In this document: positions 1 through 7,050 of the stretch, in pieces
Layout of the letters: each line of letters starts with the position of its first letter
Numbering within the stretch: the first letter of the stretch is position 1
Assembly (NCBI GenBank): GCA_022712735.1
Contig: JAFLKA010000463.1
Location: 1-8,944, forward strand
DNA length: 8,944 nucleotides
Source: Marinosulfonomonas sp.
GTDB taxonomy: Bacteria > Pseudomonadota > Alphaproteobacteria > Rhodobacterales > Rhodobacteraceae
Direction: 5' to 3'
Notes under the pieces: model-generated
What the model was told of the DNA's origin: nothing
The model's database searches: none
The model's input: only the letters and a program-made list of their open reading frames with translations
Translations under genes and position numbers: made by a program

Positions 1-434
1 ATCGCCCCCATTTCGGTGGCTGAGGTCATGTTGCGCAGATGCGCCAGCGTCAGCGGTGCCTCGCGTGTCATCAGCACCAGTTTGCGGCGTTCCTTTAGCT
101 GCACGCTGGCAGCGCGGGTCAAGAGATTGTCGTCAAGCCCCGTGGCAATTGCCGCAAGGCTGCGCATGGAGCACGGCGCCACGATCATGCCCGCCACCGG
201 AACTGACCCCGAAGCAATCGAGGCTCCGATATCTGAAACCGGATGCACCCGCGTCACGTATTTGTGCAATCTTTCAATAGCATCCGCTCCGCATTCGGTC
301 ATCAGCGTCCGTTCGGCGGCCTTGCTGGTGACAAGGTCAACCTGAACATCCAGTTCTGCCAATTGCTGTGCAACCGACAGACCCAAGGCGGCCCCCGACG
401 CGCCGGCAATGCCCAGTACCACTCGCGTGCTCAT
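1..434 (-). CDS. ubiX: UbiX-type flavin prenyltransferase (C-terminus cut by window edge)
   Basis: Makes prenylated FMN by joining a dimethylallyl group to FMN; this is the cofactor of UbiD decarboxylases such as the one encoded just upstream. Seen: 144 residues from the start, of about 190 expected. The flavodoxin-like fold begins with the GASG nucleotide-binding loop (residues 11-14), followed by the family signature VAPCSMRSLAA around 85-95 and LKERRKLVLMTREAPL around 113-128, whose Arg and Glu belong to the FMN and prenyl-phosphate site. The ATG overlaps the ubiD stop codon in an ATGA (431-434), so the two are translationally coupled and form one leftward operon. Ser110 stands where many UbiX proteins have Asp (RAAD); I attach no functional meaning to this. 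The last 40-50 residues lie outside the window. The paralogous phenolic-acid Pad1 enzymes look alike, but the neighbours favour UbiX. Confidence 0.95.
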   Translation of the reverse strand, partial: MSTRVVLGIAGASGAALGLSVAQQLAELDVQVDLVTSKAAERTLMTECGADAIERLHKYVTRVHPVSDIGASIASGSVPVAGMIVAPCSMRSLAAIATGLDDNLLTRAASVQLKERRKLVLMTREAPLTLAHLRNMTSATEMGA

Positions 435-1936
435 TGTCCCAACTCCGGCAAATAGCGGGCGATGAAATCACTGGCAAAGGCGGCGTCTTCAGGTGCGGTG
501 TGCATCACATCCCCCCATTCGCGCGTGGTCTCCGCGCCGATCTTGGTGGTGGCATCCAGCCCCAGCTTGCCCGCCAGACCCGGCTGGGGCGAGGCGAAAT
601 CAAGATAATCCATCGGCGTATCCTTTAGCACCACCACATCGCGTCCCGGGTCCATGCGTGTCGCTATGGCCCAGGCGATGTCATCCCAGTTTCTGGGGTC
701 AATATCGTCGTCCACCACCACGATCATCTTGGTATAGCTAAACTGCGCCAGCATCCCCCAAAGTGCCATCATCACCCGTCGCGCCTGCCCCGGGTAACGC
801 TTGTTGATGCTGATCACCGCAATCCGGTAGGAACAGGCAGCAGGCGGCAGCCAGAGGTCCTTGATCTCGGGGATTTGGGCGCGGATCGTTGGCAGGACCA
901 GCCGATTAAACACCTCGCCAATGATGGCTGGCTCGTCCGGAGGGCGGCCGGTGTACGTCGACAGATACAGGGGGTCGCGCCGGTGGGTTATGGCGGTAAT
1001 CCGCATCACAGGGAAGGGCTCGGCGGCGTTGTAATACCCGGTATGGTCGCCAAAGGGGCCTTCGGGAGCGGTCTCATCCGGGCTAACCCAACCCTCAATG
1101 ATAATCTCAGCGTCCGCGGGTACCATGAGCGGCACGGTTTTGGCTGCAACCAAACGTGGGCGCACGCCGGAAAAGACTCCGGCAAAGCTAAGCTCTGATA
1201 CGGTTTCGGGCAAGGGGAGTGCGGCGGACAGCAAGGTTGCCGGATCCGCCCCCAGCGCAATTGCCACCGGCATTTTCTTGCGCTTCAAAGCCCAGCTCCG
1301 GTGATGTGCCGCCCCGCCGCGATGGGGCAGCCAGCGCAGGATAAGCCGGTCGCACCCAAGCACCTGTGCCCGGTAAACGCCAGCATTATAACGCCCGATA
1401 TCCGCAACCTCGCTGTTTTCAGGTCGCGTCAGCACCACAGGCCATGTGATCAAAGGGGCGGCGTCGCCGGGCCAGTGGGTTTGCACCGGCAAGTGCCCCA
1501 AATCGACGGCATCCCCTTTATGAACCACATCCTGCACGGGGGCTTTTTTTGTGAACTTTGGTCGCGTTGTCAGGGCGGCCTTCAGTATCGGCCAGCGCGA
1601 CAGCGCATCGCGCAGCCCGTCTGGCGGGCTGGGTGTTCTGAGGGCTGCCAGAAATTCGCCCAAATCATCAAGATGCGCGAGGCTTACGCCAAGACCTGCC
1701 GCCACCCGTTCAGGCGTGCCAAAAAGATTGACCACGACGGGCATGGCCACACGGTTACCCTCCTGCATAGGCTGGCTAAATCGCATCACAGGCCCGTTCG
1801 CCTCTAATACCGCGCGGTGCAGGGCGGTCATCTGATGACGAAGCGCAACAGGCTCGGACAGCACCTTCAACTGGTCGGTTTCACCGCACCAATCGAGAAA
1901 ACTGCGTAAGCTGGCAAAGGGGGGGAAATCGCGGAT
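431..1936 (-). CDS. ubiD: UbiD-family decarboxylase (4-hydroxy-3-polyprenylbenzoate decarboxylase)
   Basis: Removes the carboxyl group from 4-hydroxy-3-polyprenylbenzoate in ubiquinone synthesis, using prenylated FMN and a divalent metal. Counted from position 1936 the protein has 501 residues, close to the 497 of E. coli UbiD. By comparison with that enzyme, Asn184 and Glu248 should bind metal, VYR (187-189), RWL (201-203) and RG (206-207) contact the cofactor, and Asp296 in EGPFGDHTGYY is the proton donor. STYTGRPPDEPA, LPPAACSYR and TRMDPGRD are further family blocks. Start: the reading frame has no ATG, GTG or TTG between an in-frame stop at 1990 and a TTG at 1870, yet conserved N-terminal sequence (RDFPPFASLRSFLDW) lies upstream of that TTG. 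An ATC at 1936, seven bases after AGGAG, is the best start; a caller limited to standard codons would give 431-1870. Shares its promoter region with the divergent ubiT. Confidence 0.93.
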   Translation of the reverse strand: MRDFPPFASLRSFLDWCGETDQLKVLSEPVALRHQMTALHRAVLEANGPVMRFSQPMQEGNRVAMPVVVNLFGTPERVAAGLGVSLAHLDDLGEFLAALRTPSPPDGLRDALSRWPILKAALTTRPKFTKKAPVQDVVHKGDAVDLGHLPVQTHWPGDAAPLITWPVVLTRPENSEVADIGRYNAGVYRAQVLGCDRLILRWLPHRGGAAHHRSWALKRKKMPVAIALGADPATLLSAALPLPETVSELSFAGVFSGVRPRLVAAKTVPLMVPADAEIIIEGWVSPDETAPEGPFGDHTGYYNAAEPFPVMRITAITHRRDPLYLSTYTGRPPDEPAIIGEVFNRLVLPTIRAQIPEIKDLWLPPAACSYRIAVISINKRYPGQARRVMMALWGMLAQFSYTKMIVVVDDDIDPRNWDDIAWAIATRMDPGRDVVVLKDTPMDYLDFASPQPGLAGKLGLDATTKIGAETTREWGDVMHTAPEDAAFASDFIARYLPELGQ

Positions 1937-1943
1937 AAGTCTG

Positions 1944-1948
1944 CTCCT
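1944..1948 (-). promoter_or_regulatory. Shine-Dalgarno of ubiD, pointing to an ATC start
   Basis: On the minus strand AGGAG is followed by a 7-nt spacer (CAGACTT) and then ATC at 1936-1934, in frame with the conserved UbiD N-terminus. No comparable ribosome binding site precedes the TTG at 1870. This site decides the start call: either ATC is used, or an ancestral ATG has lost its last base, or there is a base-call error. Confidence 0.6.
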
Positions 1949-1989
1949 GTTGTGAGTATTGCGGCACTTAACAGAAAAGAAGCGCGGCT

Positions 1990-2009
1990 AAATTGACGAT
2001 CGTCAATTT
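1990..2009. promoter_or_regulatory. FNR/Dnr-type operator in the divergent ubiD-ubiT promoter
   Basis: AAATTGACGATCGTCAATTT is a perfect 20-bp palindrome. Its core TTGAC-N4-GTCAA (1993-2006) fits the FNR/CRP-family half-sites of anaerobic or NO-responsive regulators (FnrL, Dnr, NnrR). The centre is 1999.5. A class II position (centre near -41.5) would put transcription starts near 2041 rightward and 1958 leftward. Plausible -10 elements sit at about the right distance on both sides: CATACC at 2027-2032 for ubiT and TTAAGT near 1971-1966 (minus strand) for ubiD. Neither side has a clear -35, as expected of an activator-dependent promoter. Which regulator binds cannot be told from sequence; the GTCAA half leans toward Dnr/NnrR or a relaxed FnrL site. 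Confidence 0.8.
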
Positions 2010-2068
2010 CCTTACCCCTGCCTGCGCATACCAAGGCTGAAAGTCAGATTTGTCTGAAAGGATTACCT

Positions 2069-2620
2069 GTGTCCGAGGCTGAAATAGATAATGCGGGACT
2101 GATCCCTATTTTCCCATCCCCGCTGGCGCGTGCTATTCGGGCGTTGCCACTTGGCCCCTTGTCTCTGTCGCTGACTGCCTATGCCCGCCGGATTGCCCGC
2201 ACCCATCCTGCGATGTTTCGCCGTCTTGGTGAATATGGCAATGCCAGCTTTGCGCTCGACCCTACGGATTTGCCCTTTGTCATCAACCTTGCCCCACGCG
2301 GTGGGGATCCCGAAATAAAGGTAACCCGTAAACCGGTCACGGTAGATGCCCGCATTGCCGGGCCGTTTGCTGCGCTTTTGGGGATGGTGCACGGGGCATA
2401 TGATGGCGATGCGCTGTTTTTCTCGCGCGATCTGGTGATCGAGGGCGACACCAGTGCGGCCCTTGCCCTGCGCAACGCAGTGGATGATGCCGAGCTTGAT
2501 CTGGCGGGCGAAATCGCGGCGCTTTCCGGCCCGCTCGCAGCCCCGCTCGCGCGCCTGATTGCACTGGCCGAGCGCCGCACGGGTGTTAGCCTGTCACGCC
2601 CCGAGGAGCCCGCATGGTAA
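2069..2620 (+). CDS. ubiT: UbiT, SCP2-domain lipid-binding protein of anaerobic ubiquinone synthesis
   Basis: UbiT (E. coli YhbT) binds polyprenyl intermediates through an SCP2 domain and is needed, with UbiU and UbiV, for ubiquinone synthesis without oxygen; it is the anaerobic counterpart of UbiJ. The product has 183 residues. An N-terminal hydrophobic and helical part is followed by the SCP2 domain (about 45-150), ending in the hallmark DGDALFFSRDLVIEGDTSAA (112-131), close to the DADTLFFQRRLVIEGDTE of E. coli YhbT. Start: GTG at 2069, six bases after AAAGGA (2057-2062). The first gene of the rightward operon, directly downstream of the FNR-like palindrome. Its last 7 bases overlap ubiU, whose ribosome binding site (GAGGAG, 2603-2608) lies inside this gene. 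Confidence 0.92.
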   Translation: MSEAEIDNAGLIPIFPSPLARAIRALPLGPLSLSLTAYARRIARTHPAMFRRLGEYGNASFALDPTDLPFVINLAPRGGDPEIKVTRKPVTVDARIAGPFAALLGMVHGAYDGDALFFSRDLVIEGDTSAALALRNAVDDAELDLAGEIAALSGPLAAPLARLIALAERRTGVSLSRPEEPAW

Positions 2621-3597
2621 TGGAAATCGTTTGCCCTGCGGGCACGCCTGCGGCTTTGCGCGCGGCGGTAAAAGCGGGCGCACATACCATCTATTGCGGC
2701 TTTGCCGATGAAACCAACGCGCGCAACTTTCCCGGGCTTAATTTCGATCGTGCCGAAATGCGCGAAGGCGTGGCGTTCGCGCATCAGCATGGGGCCAAGG
2801 TGCTGATCGCCATCAACACCTATCCGCGCGCCGGCGATGAGGCCCTTTGGCATGCGGCTGTGCGCGATGCCGCCGGATCCGGTGCCGATGCCGTCATTCT
2901 GGCCGATCCGGGGCTTTTGGACTATGCGGCAACGCACCACCCTGATATGCGCCGCCACCTGTCGGTGCAGGCCGCTGCCGCCAATGCCGATATCATAAAT
3001 TTCTATCAGGCCGAATTCGGCATCAAACGCGTGGTGCTGCCGCGGGTTCTGTCGGTGCCCGAGATCGCTTTGATCAACGCCGAGACCGAGGTCGAGACCG
3101 AGGTTTTCGTTTTTGGCGGGCTGTGCGTGATGGCCGAGGGGCGCTGTTCACTATCGTCCTATGTGACCGGCAAATCGCCCAATATGCACGGGGTCTGCTC
3201 GCCACCGTCCCATGTGAAATACTACGAGGATGCCGGGCAGCTGGATGCGCAGCTTGGCGGCTATACCATCCACCGCGTCGGGCGCAATGAGCCTGCACCC
3301 TATCCGACCCTGTGCAAGGGTTGCTTTAGTGCGGGCGACAAGCAGGGGCACCTGTTTGAAGACCCGGTTTCACTGAACGCCGAACAACTGATTCCCGGGT
3401 TGGCCAAGGCCGGCGTCACGGCGTTAAAGATCGAGGGCCGCCAACGTTCGCGTTCCTATGTGGCACAGGTGGTGCGCAATTTCCGCGCCGCCGTGGATGC
3501 GCTCGAGGCTGGGCAGCCAATGCCGCAGGGCATGCTCACGCGTCTTACCGAAGGGCAGGCCACGACCACTGGCGCCTACAAAAAGACATGGAGGTGA
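2614..3597 (+). CDS. ubiU: UbiU, U32-family Fe-S protein for O2-independent hydroxylation
   Basis: With UbiV it forms a heterodimer that hydroxylates the ubiquinone ring without O2; in E. coli each subunit carries a 4Fe-4S cluster and prephenate serves as oxygen donor. The 327-residue product belongs to the peptidase U32 family. MEIVCPAGTPAALRAAVKAG at the N-terminus is the family opening. The four cluster cysteines are visible: Cys171 (FGGLC), Cys178 (EGRC), Cys195 (HGVC) and Cys234 (PTLC), each at E. coli position plus two (169, 176, 193, 232), so the protein should be functional. Start: ATG 2614 is five bases after GAGGAG; ATG 2620, where the E. coli-like sequence begins, is the alternative and would give exact E. 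coli numbering. The stop codon lies within the ribosome binding site of ubiV, so expression is tightly coupled. Confidence 0.95.
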   Translation: MVMEIVCPAGTPAALRAAVKAGAHTIYCGFADETNARNFPGLNFDRAEMREGVAFAHQHGAKVLIAINTYPRAGDEALWHAAVRDAAGSGADAVILADPGLLDYAATHHPDMRRHLSVQAAAANADIINFYQAEFGIKRVVLPRVLSVPEIALINAETEVETEVFVFGGLCVMAEGRCSLSSYVTGKSPNMHGVCSPPSHVKYYEDAGQLDAQLGGYTIHRVGRNEPAPYPTLCKGCFSAGDKQGHLFEDPVSLNAEQLIPGLAKAGVTALKIEGRQRSRSYVAQVVRNFRAAVDALEAGQPMPQGMLTRLTEGQATTTGAYKKTWR

Positions 3598-3601
3598 GCG
3601 G

Positions 3602-4531
3602 ATGGAATTAACCCCCATGAAATTAACCGTGGGCCCGAACCAGTTTTTCTGGAAAAGCGACGATTGGGCCGCGTTTTACGCAGATATGGCGCAGGCCCCG
3701 ATAGACCGCGTGGTGCTGGGCGAACTTGTCTGTTCAAAACGTTTGCCCTTTTATGGCGACCGGATTCCCGACGCGATTATGGCCCTGCAAGATGCGGGCA
3801 AACAGGTCGCCCTGACCTCGCTGGCGCTGGTGACGCTGAAACGCGAACGCAAAATGACCGGAGAGCTGGCCGAAATGGGGGTCGAGGTCGAGGTCAATGA
3901 CCTGACCGCGCTGACCAGCCTGCCCAAGGGGCTTGCGTTCTCGGTCGGGCCATTGGTCAATGTCTATAACGAAGGCACGCTGGAATGGCTGGCGCGGTTG
4001 GGGGCAACCCGTATCTGCCTGCCGCCGGAACTGACGCTGCAATCGGTCAAGGTTTTGGCGCGCAAAGCCGCTGATCTGGGCGTCGCGGTCGAGGTCTGGG
4101 GTTACGGGCGCCTGCCCTTGGCCATTTCCGGGCGTTGCTATCACGCACGCTTGCATGGACGCGCCAAGGATAGCTGCCTTTTTGCCTGCGAGGACGACCC
4201 CGACGGCCTGCGTGTCAGCACCTTGGAGGACCAGCCCTTTTTGGCGATGAACGGGGTGCAGACCCTATCGGATTCCTATGCCTGTGCTGCGTATCAGGTC
4301 GAGGCTTTGGCCAATGCCGGGGTTTCGGGCCTGCGCCTGTCACCGCATTCTCAGGGTTTCGCGCAGATTTGCCAGCTTTTCCGCCAGCGGCTTGATGGCG
4401 CAGTTGACGGGGCCGGGCTTGCATCCGGTGTGCAGAATGCGGCAAAGGATGTACGCCTGTCCGACGGGTTTTTAAAAGGCGCGCGCGGGGCGGATTGGTC
4501 CGGAGAGACCCACAAAGGGGAAAACAGATGA
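3602..4531 (+). CDS. ubiV: UbiV, U32-family Fe-S partner of UbiU
   Basis: Second half of the UbiU-UbiV O2-independent hydroxylase. It has 309 residues. Cluster cysteines by comparison with E. coli (39, 180, 193, 197): Cys44 in GELVCSKR, then Cys179, Cys192 and Cys196 in GRCYHARLHGRAKDSCLFAC, with near-identical spacing. Start: the frame is open back to 3458, but ATG 3602 follows a strong GGAGGTGA (3590-3597) by four bases; ATG 3617 (MKLTVGPNQFFW) matches the E. coli start but is 19 bases from that site. The upstream extension overlaps ubiU and has no family support. The TGA overlaps the ATG of the next gene (4528-4531). Confidence 0.95.
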   Translation: MELTPMKLTVGPNQFFWKSDDWAAFYADMAQAPIDRVVLGELVCSKRLPFYGDRIPDAIMALQDAGKQVALTSLALVTLKRERKMTGELAEMGVEVEVNDLTALTSLPKGLAFSVGPLVNVYNEGTLEWLARLGATRICLPPELTLQSVKVLARKAADLGVAVEVWGYGRLPLAISGRCYHARLHGRAKDSCLFACEDDPDGLRVSTLEDQPFLAMNGVQTLSDSYACAAYQVEALANAGVSGLRLSPHSQGFAQICQLFRQRLDGAVDGAGLASGVQNAAKDVRLSDGFLKGARGADWSGETHKGENR

Positions 4532-5034
4532 GAATTGCAGTCGTCAGCGTCAAAGAGCGCGGAGAGACCGATCGGCTAATCTCTGAAACCGCAGCCTATT
4601 TTCTGGCACAGGGCGCAAGGTTATCCGGCATTGTTAAGGTGCTTGAGGACGGTGGTGATTCGACCTGCTGTCAAAAGATGTCGGTGCAGGTTTTGCCTGA
4701 CGGGCAGCTCATCGCGATCACTCAGGATCTGGGCAAAGGATCAGACGCCTGTAAACTTGACCCCGGTGCGATTGCGCGTGCGGTGAATGAGGTGGAAAAG
4801 CAGTCCCTTGAAGGCGTGCAGCTGTTTATTCTCAACAAGTTTGGCCCTGAAGAGGCCGATGGCCGTGGTTTTCGTGCCGCAATCGGAGCCGCCCTTGAGG
4901 CGGGCATTCCGGTGCTTGTGGGGGTTGGTGGCCCCAGCCGCGTCGCCTTTGATGCTTTTGCTGACGGCTTGGCCGAAACCTTGCCACCAGAGGCGGGCGC
5001 GATCCGCAGCTGGTGTCATGGGGTGATGTCCTAA
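4528..5034 (+). CDS. DUF2478 protein, translationally coupled to ubiV
   Basis: A 168-residue protein recognised by pattern as DUF2478, a family of unknown function described as NTPase-like and, as I recall, often found near molybdate or anaerobic-metabolism genes. Visible blocks: an N-terminal beta strand MRIAVVSVK; Cys47-Cys48 followed by MSVQVLPDG; QDLGKGSDACKLDPGAI with Cys75; LFILNKFGPEEADGRGFR (about 99-116), the most conserved stretch; and GIPVLVGVG (126-134). I see no Walker A motif (GxxxxGK[ST]), so nucleotide binding is not evident. ATG 4528 overlaps the ubiV stop in ATGA and lies seven bases after an AAGGGG-like site. Co-transcription with ubiTUV suggests a role in anaerobic quinone or Fe-S enzyme function, but this is inference from position only. 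It converges with the alkB remnant, the two stops overlapping. Confidence 0.88.
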   Translation: MRIAVVSVKERGETDRLISETAAYFLAQGARLSGIVKVLEDGGDSTCCQKMSVQVLPDGQLIAITQDLGKGSDACKLDPGAIARAVNEVEKQSLEGVQLFILNKFGPEEADGRGFRAAIGAALEAGIPVLVGVGGPSRVAFDAFADGLAETLPPEAGAIRSWCHGVMS

Positions 5035-5264
5035 TCCACACCCTTTGGCATAGGGTATGACCATGTTTTATACGGACCCCAATCCTCAATCACAGGGTGA
5101 AACTGCCATCGCCATGCGCGCACTTTCGGGTTGAACACGCGGCGCCACACGGGCGGGATCATCGCCATGAATGTCATCGGCGGATATCCGGTGGGCAGTT
5201 GCGGCACTTTGCTCTGATCATAAATCTGCAGCAGTGGAAAACGACGCATCGGGTTCCCTAACAC
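5031..5264 (-). pseudogene. alkB: 3' remnant of alkane 1-monooxygenase (alkB)
   Basis: The reading frame encodes the last 75 or so residues of an AlkB-type membrane di-iron alkane hydroxylase: NPMRRFPLLQ, then VPQLPTGYPPMTFMAMIPPVW, then RRVFNPKVRAW, ending EDWGPYKTWSYPMPKGVD. Intact AlkB has about 380-410 residues with several membrane helices and three to four histidine boxes. Homology here begins just after the position of the last box (HSDHH followed by xxPxRRF), so every metal ligand and nearly all of the membrane domain is missing. A TAA in the same frame lies a few codons upstream. The GTG at 5264 is only the first possible start and has no ribosome binding site. No other part of alkB is visible in the window. 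The break coincides with the TTCCCT-type motif at 5254-5275. Family call from remembered sequences; very likely non-functional. Confidence 0.8.
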
Positions 5265-5275
5265 AGTAATCAGGG
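5254..5275. repeat. TTCCCT-N12-AGGG motif at the alkB breakpoint (copy 1)
   Basis: TTCCCT (5254-5259) and AGGG (5272-5275) are separated by 12 bases; the G that precedes and the C that completes CAGGG also match the copy at 7119-7142. Both copies read GTTCCCTAA-N9-CAGGG with identical spacing but different N9. The motif lies exactly where AlkB homology ends, so it may be an element end or a former recombination site. Confidence 0.5.
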
Positions 5276-5424
5276 GGGGTTAACATTCTATCAGCGAAAC
5301 GGAAGGAAATTCCAGGGAGCAGTCAATCCGTATCCGCTTTATGCTCCATTAGCTCGTCAGCTGCCGAAAGCATACGGACCAGAGCAACCCGGAGGCTGTT
5401 CAATTCTAGAGTGAGACAAACATC
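5265..5424. other. Junction region between alkB remnant and recombinase remnant
   Basis: About 160 bp with no recognised gene. All three forward frames contain stops before the recombinase homology or lack its catalytic N-terminal motif. On the minus strand, the stretch from about 5410 down to a TGA at 5323 reads as helix-like residues (LRVALVRMLSAADELMEH), which could be the tail of another broken gene or chance. Confidence 0.4.
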
Positions 5425-6522
5425 ATGGCGGGGCGCGTTGATTTCGAGATGGTGCTTGTCTACGATATCAGCCGATGGGGGCGCTTTCAGGATGCTGATG
5501 AAAGTGCTTACTACGAGTATATTTGCAAACGCTCGGGTATTTCTGTTGCTTATTGTGCCGAGCAATTTGAAAATGATGGCAGTCCGATTTCTACCATCGT
5601 CAAGGTCGCCAAACGCGCGATGGCGGGCGAATACAGGCGTGAGCTTTCGCAAAAGGTTTTTGCTGGTCAAAGCCGTCTTATTGAACTTGGATATCGGCAG
5701 GGGGGAGCCTCGGGATATGGCCTGCGACGAATGCGGATCGACGAAAGTGGCGCTGCCAAAGGTATTCTCGAACGAGGCCAGCACAAAGCTATTCAGACTG
5801 ACAGGGTCAAGTTGGTCCCGGGCCCACCTGAAGAAATTGCAGTTGTTCTGGAGATATTCCAGACATTTGTTAATGATCGAAAGTCAGAAGCAGAAATTGC
5901 TGATAAGCTGAACTCGCGTAAAATCCTGACTGATCTGGGACGCTTTTGGTCCCGCAATGTTGTTCGCCAGATTCTAACAAATGAAAAATATATTGGGAAC
6001 AATGTTTGGAATCGGAGCTCCTTCAAGCTTAAGAAGCAGCGTGTTCGAAACGATCCGGATATTTGGGTTCGGGCCGAGAGTGTCTTCGAAGCAATTGTTG
6101 ACCCCAGCCTTTTTGCCGCTGCAAATGCCATAATCGGTGCCAGATTAAACAGGCTGTCTGACGATGAGATGTTAGTGGGCCTTCGTGACGCCTTTCAGGA
6201 CCAAGGGTATCTTTCGGGTCTGATCATTGATGAGGCAAGTGCGCTGCCCTCAAGTGGCGCATATCGCACTCGTTTTGGAAGCTTACTCCGCGCGTATCAC
6301 CTTGTGGGCTTCAAACCGGATCGTGACTTTCGGTATGTTGCGATTAATCGATACCTGCGCGATTTGCATCCCAAGATCGTTGACACAGCGATCGAGGGTA
6401 TCTGTTCTGCAGGCGGAAATGTTGACAGAAACCCCAAGGCAGATCTGCTGACAATCAATGGCGAGTTCACGGCATCGCTGGTAATCGTCAGACAGTGGGC
6501 GCTATCTTGTTACAATCGATAA
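5425..6522 (+). pseudogene. Truncated, frameshifted large serine recombinase
   Basis: Site-specific DNA recombinase of the resolvase/invertase superfamily. Present: the second half of the catalytic domain (VLVYDISRWGRFQDADESAYYEY, then QFENDGSPISTIVK and KRAMAGEYRRELSQKV), a recombinase DNA-binding domain (GYRQGGASGYGLRR; ILTNEKYIGNNVWNR around 186-200), and a downstream family-specific domain (GYLSGLIIDEASALPSS; RDFRYVAINRYLRDLHPKIV). Missing: the N-terminal 80-100 residues with the YxRxSTxxQ-type segment and the nucleophilic serine; an in-frame TAG at 5407 closes the frame upstream. At the 3' end, NGEFTASLVIVR is followed by a premature TAA; shifting frame near 6500 restores RYLVTIDNGRFRQNQWKVRAF, which resembles the expected WKxR block and ends at 6586. 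Catalytically dead as it stands. Codon use is AT-richer than in the ubi genes, fitting acquired DNA. Confidence 0.85.
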
Positions 6523-6614
6523 TGGCCGTTTTCGGCAAAATCAGTGGAAGGTTCGGGCTTTTCCTTCCTCCCGATGCAAAGCTTAAATACCCAATAAAAC
6601 AAGGCCTATCTCTG

Positions 6615-6659
6615 GAACATTCCACTGGACAACAAACTTTCCACTCAAATGGAATGTTC
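6615..6659. repeat. Inverted repeat, 10-bp arms
   Basis: GAACATTCCA at 6615-6624 is the exact reverse complement of TGGAATGTTC at 6650-6659, with a 25-bp spacer that itself repeats TTCCACT (6620-6626 and 6638-6644). No T-run follows, so it is not a typical intrinsic terminator. It could be a two-site operator or the end of a small element. Confidence 0.55.
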
Positions 6660-7014
6660 TGAAAACGCACATCACCCTCTAAATAGCCGTTTAAGGCCCG
6701 TTCAACCCCTATTTTACAAGGGCTTCACGGCTTGTCCTTTATAGCCACCGACAGCCCGTAAAATCGGCCACCTTGGCTAAAATCCCTGCTTTTCGGTGTT
6801 ACTGAAAGACATGCGCAATTTTGGTTGCACGTTGCCGAAACGCCCCAAATCCCCTTATTTCATACGCTTGGATTCAGAAAGACGCAGGTCTGCTCACTAC
6901 TGCAAGTATCTGTGTCAAACTACATACGGGTAAAATCTAGGTAAAAAAAGTTATATCAATATGTTAGATGCGCTGGCTGTGGACGCAGTCCCGAGCGAAC
7001 CGGTCTCGGCTTGT

Positions 7015-7048
7015 TTTCCCTGCTAACAGGGAAATTAACAGGGAAATT
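7015..7048. repeat. TTTCCCTG/CAGGGAAA hairpin and tandem TAACAGGGAAATT
   Basis: TTTCCCTG (7015-7022) and CAGGGAAA (7027-7034) form a perfect 8-bp inverted repeat around CTAA. TAACAGGGAAATT then occurs twice, at 7024-7036 and 7036-7048, with a 12-bp period. A third, slightly shorter copy is at 7133-7144. From memory, similar AACAGGGAA repeats recur near recombinase genes of this type in Rhodobacteraceae; I cannot confirm this here. Confidence 0.7.
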
Positions 7049-7050
7049 GT

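Noticed and set aside
2179..2958. Long minus-strand open frame (259 codons) opposite ubiT and ubiU
   Set aside because: It lies wholly against two well-supported genes, has Arg/Ala-rich low-information sequence typical of GC-rich antisense frames, and shows no recognisable domain.
3458..3601. In-frame upstream extension of ubiV
   Set aside because: It overlaps the ubiU coding end, has no family similarity, and a strong Shine-Dalgarno marks ATG 3602.
5411..5784. Most of the minus-strand 153-codon frame opposite the recombinase
   Set aside because: It mirrors clear recombinase coding on the plus strand. Only its last part (5323-5410), outside that coding, was kept as a weak observation.
6961..7026. 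21-codon ORF from ATG 6961
   Set aside because: It has no ribosome binding site, its end runs into the TTTCCCTG repeat, and no recognisable product is encoded.
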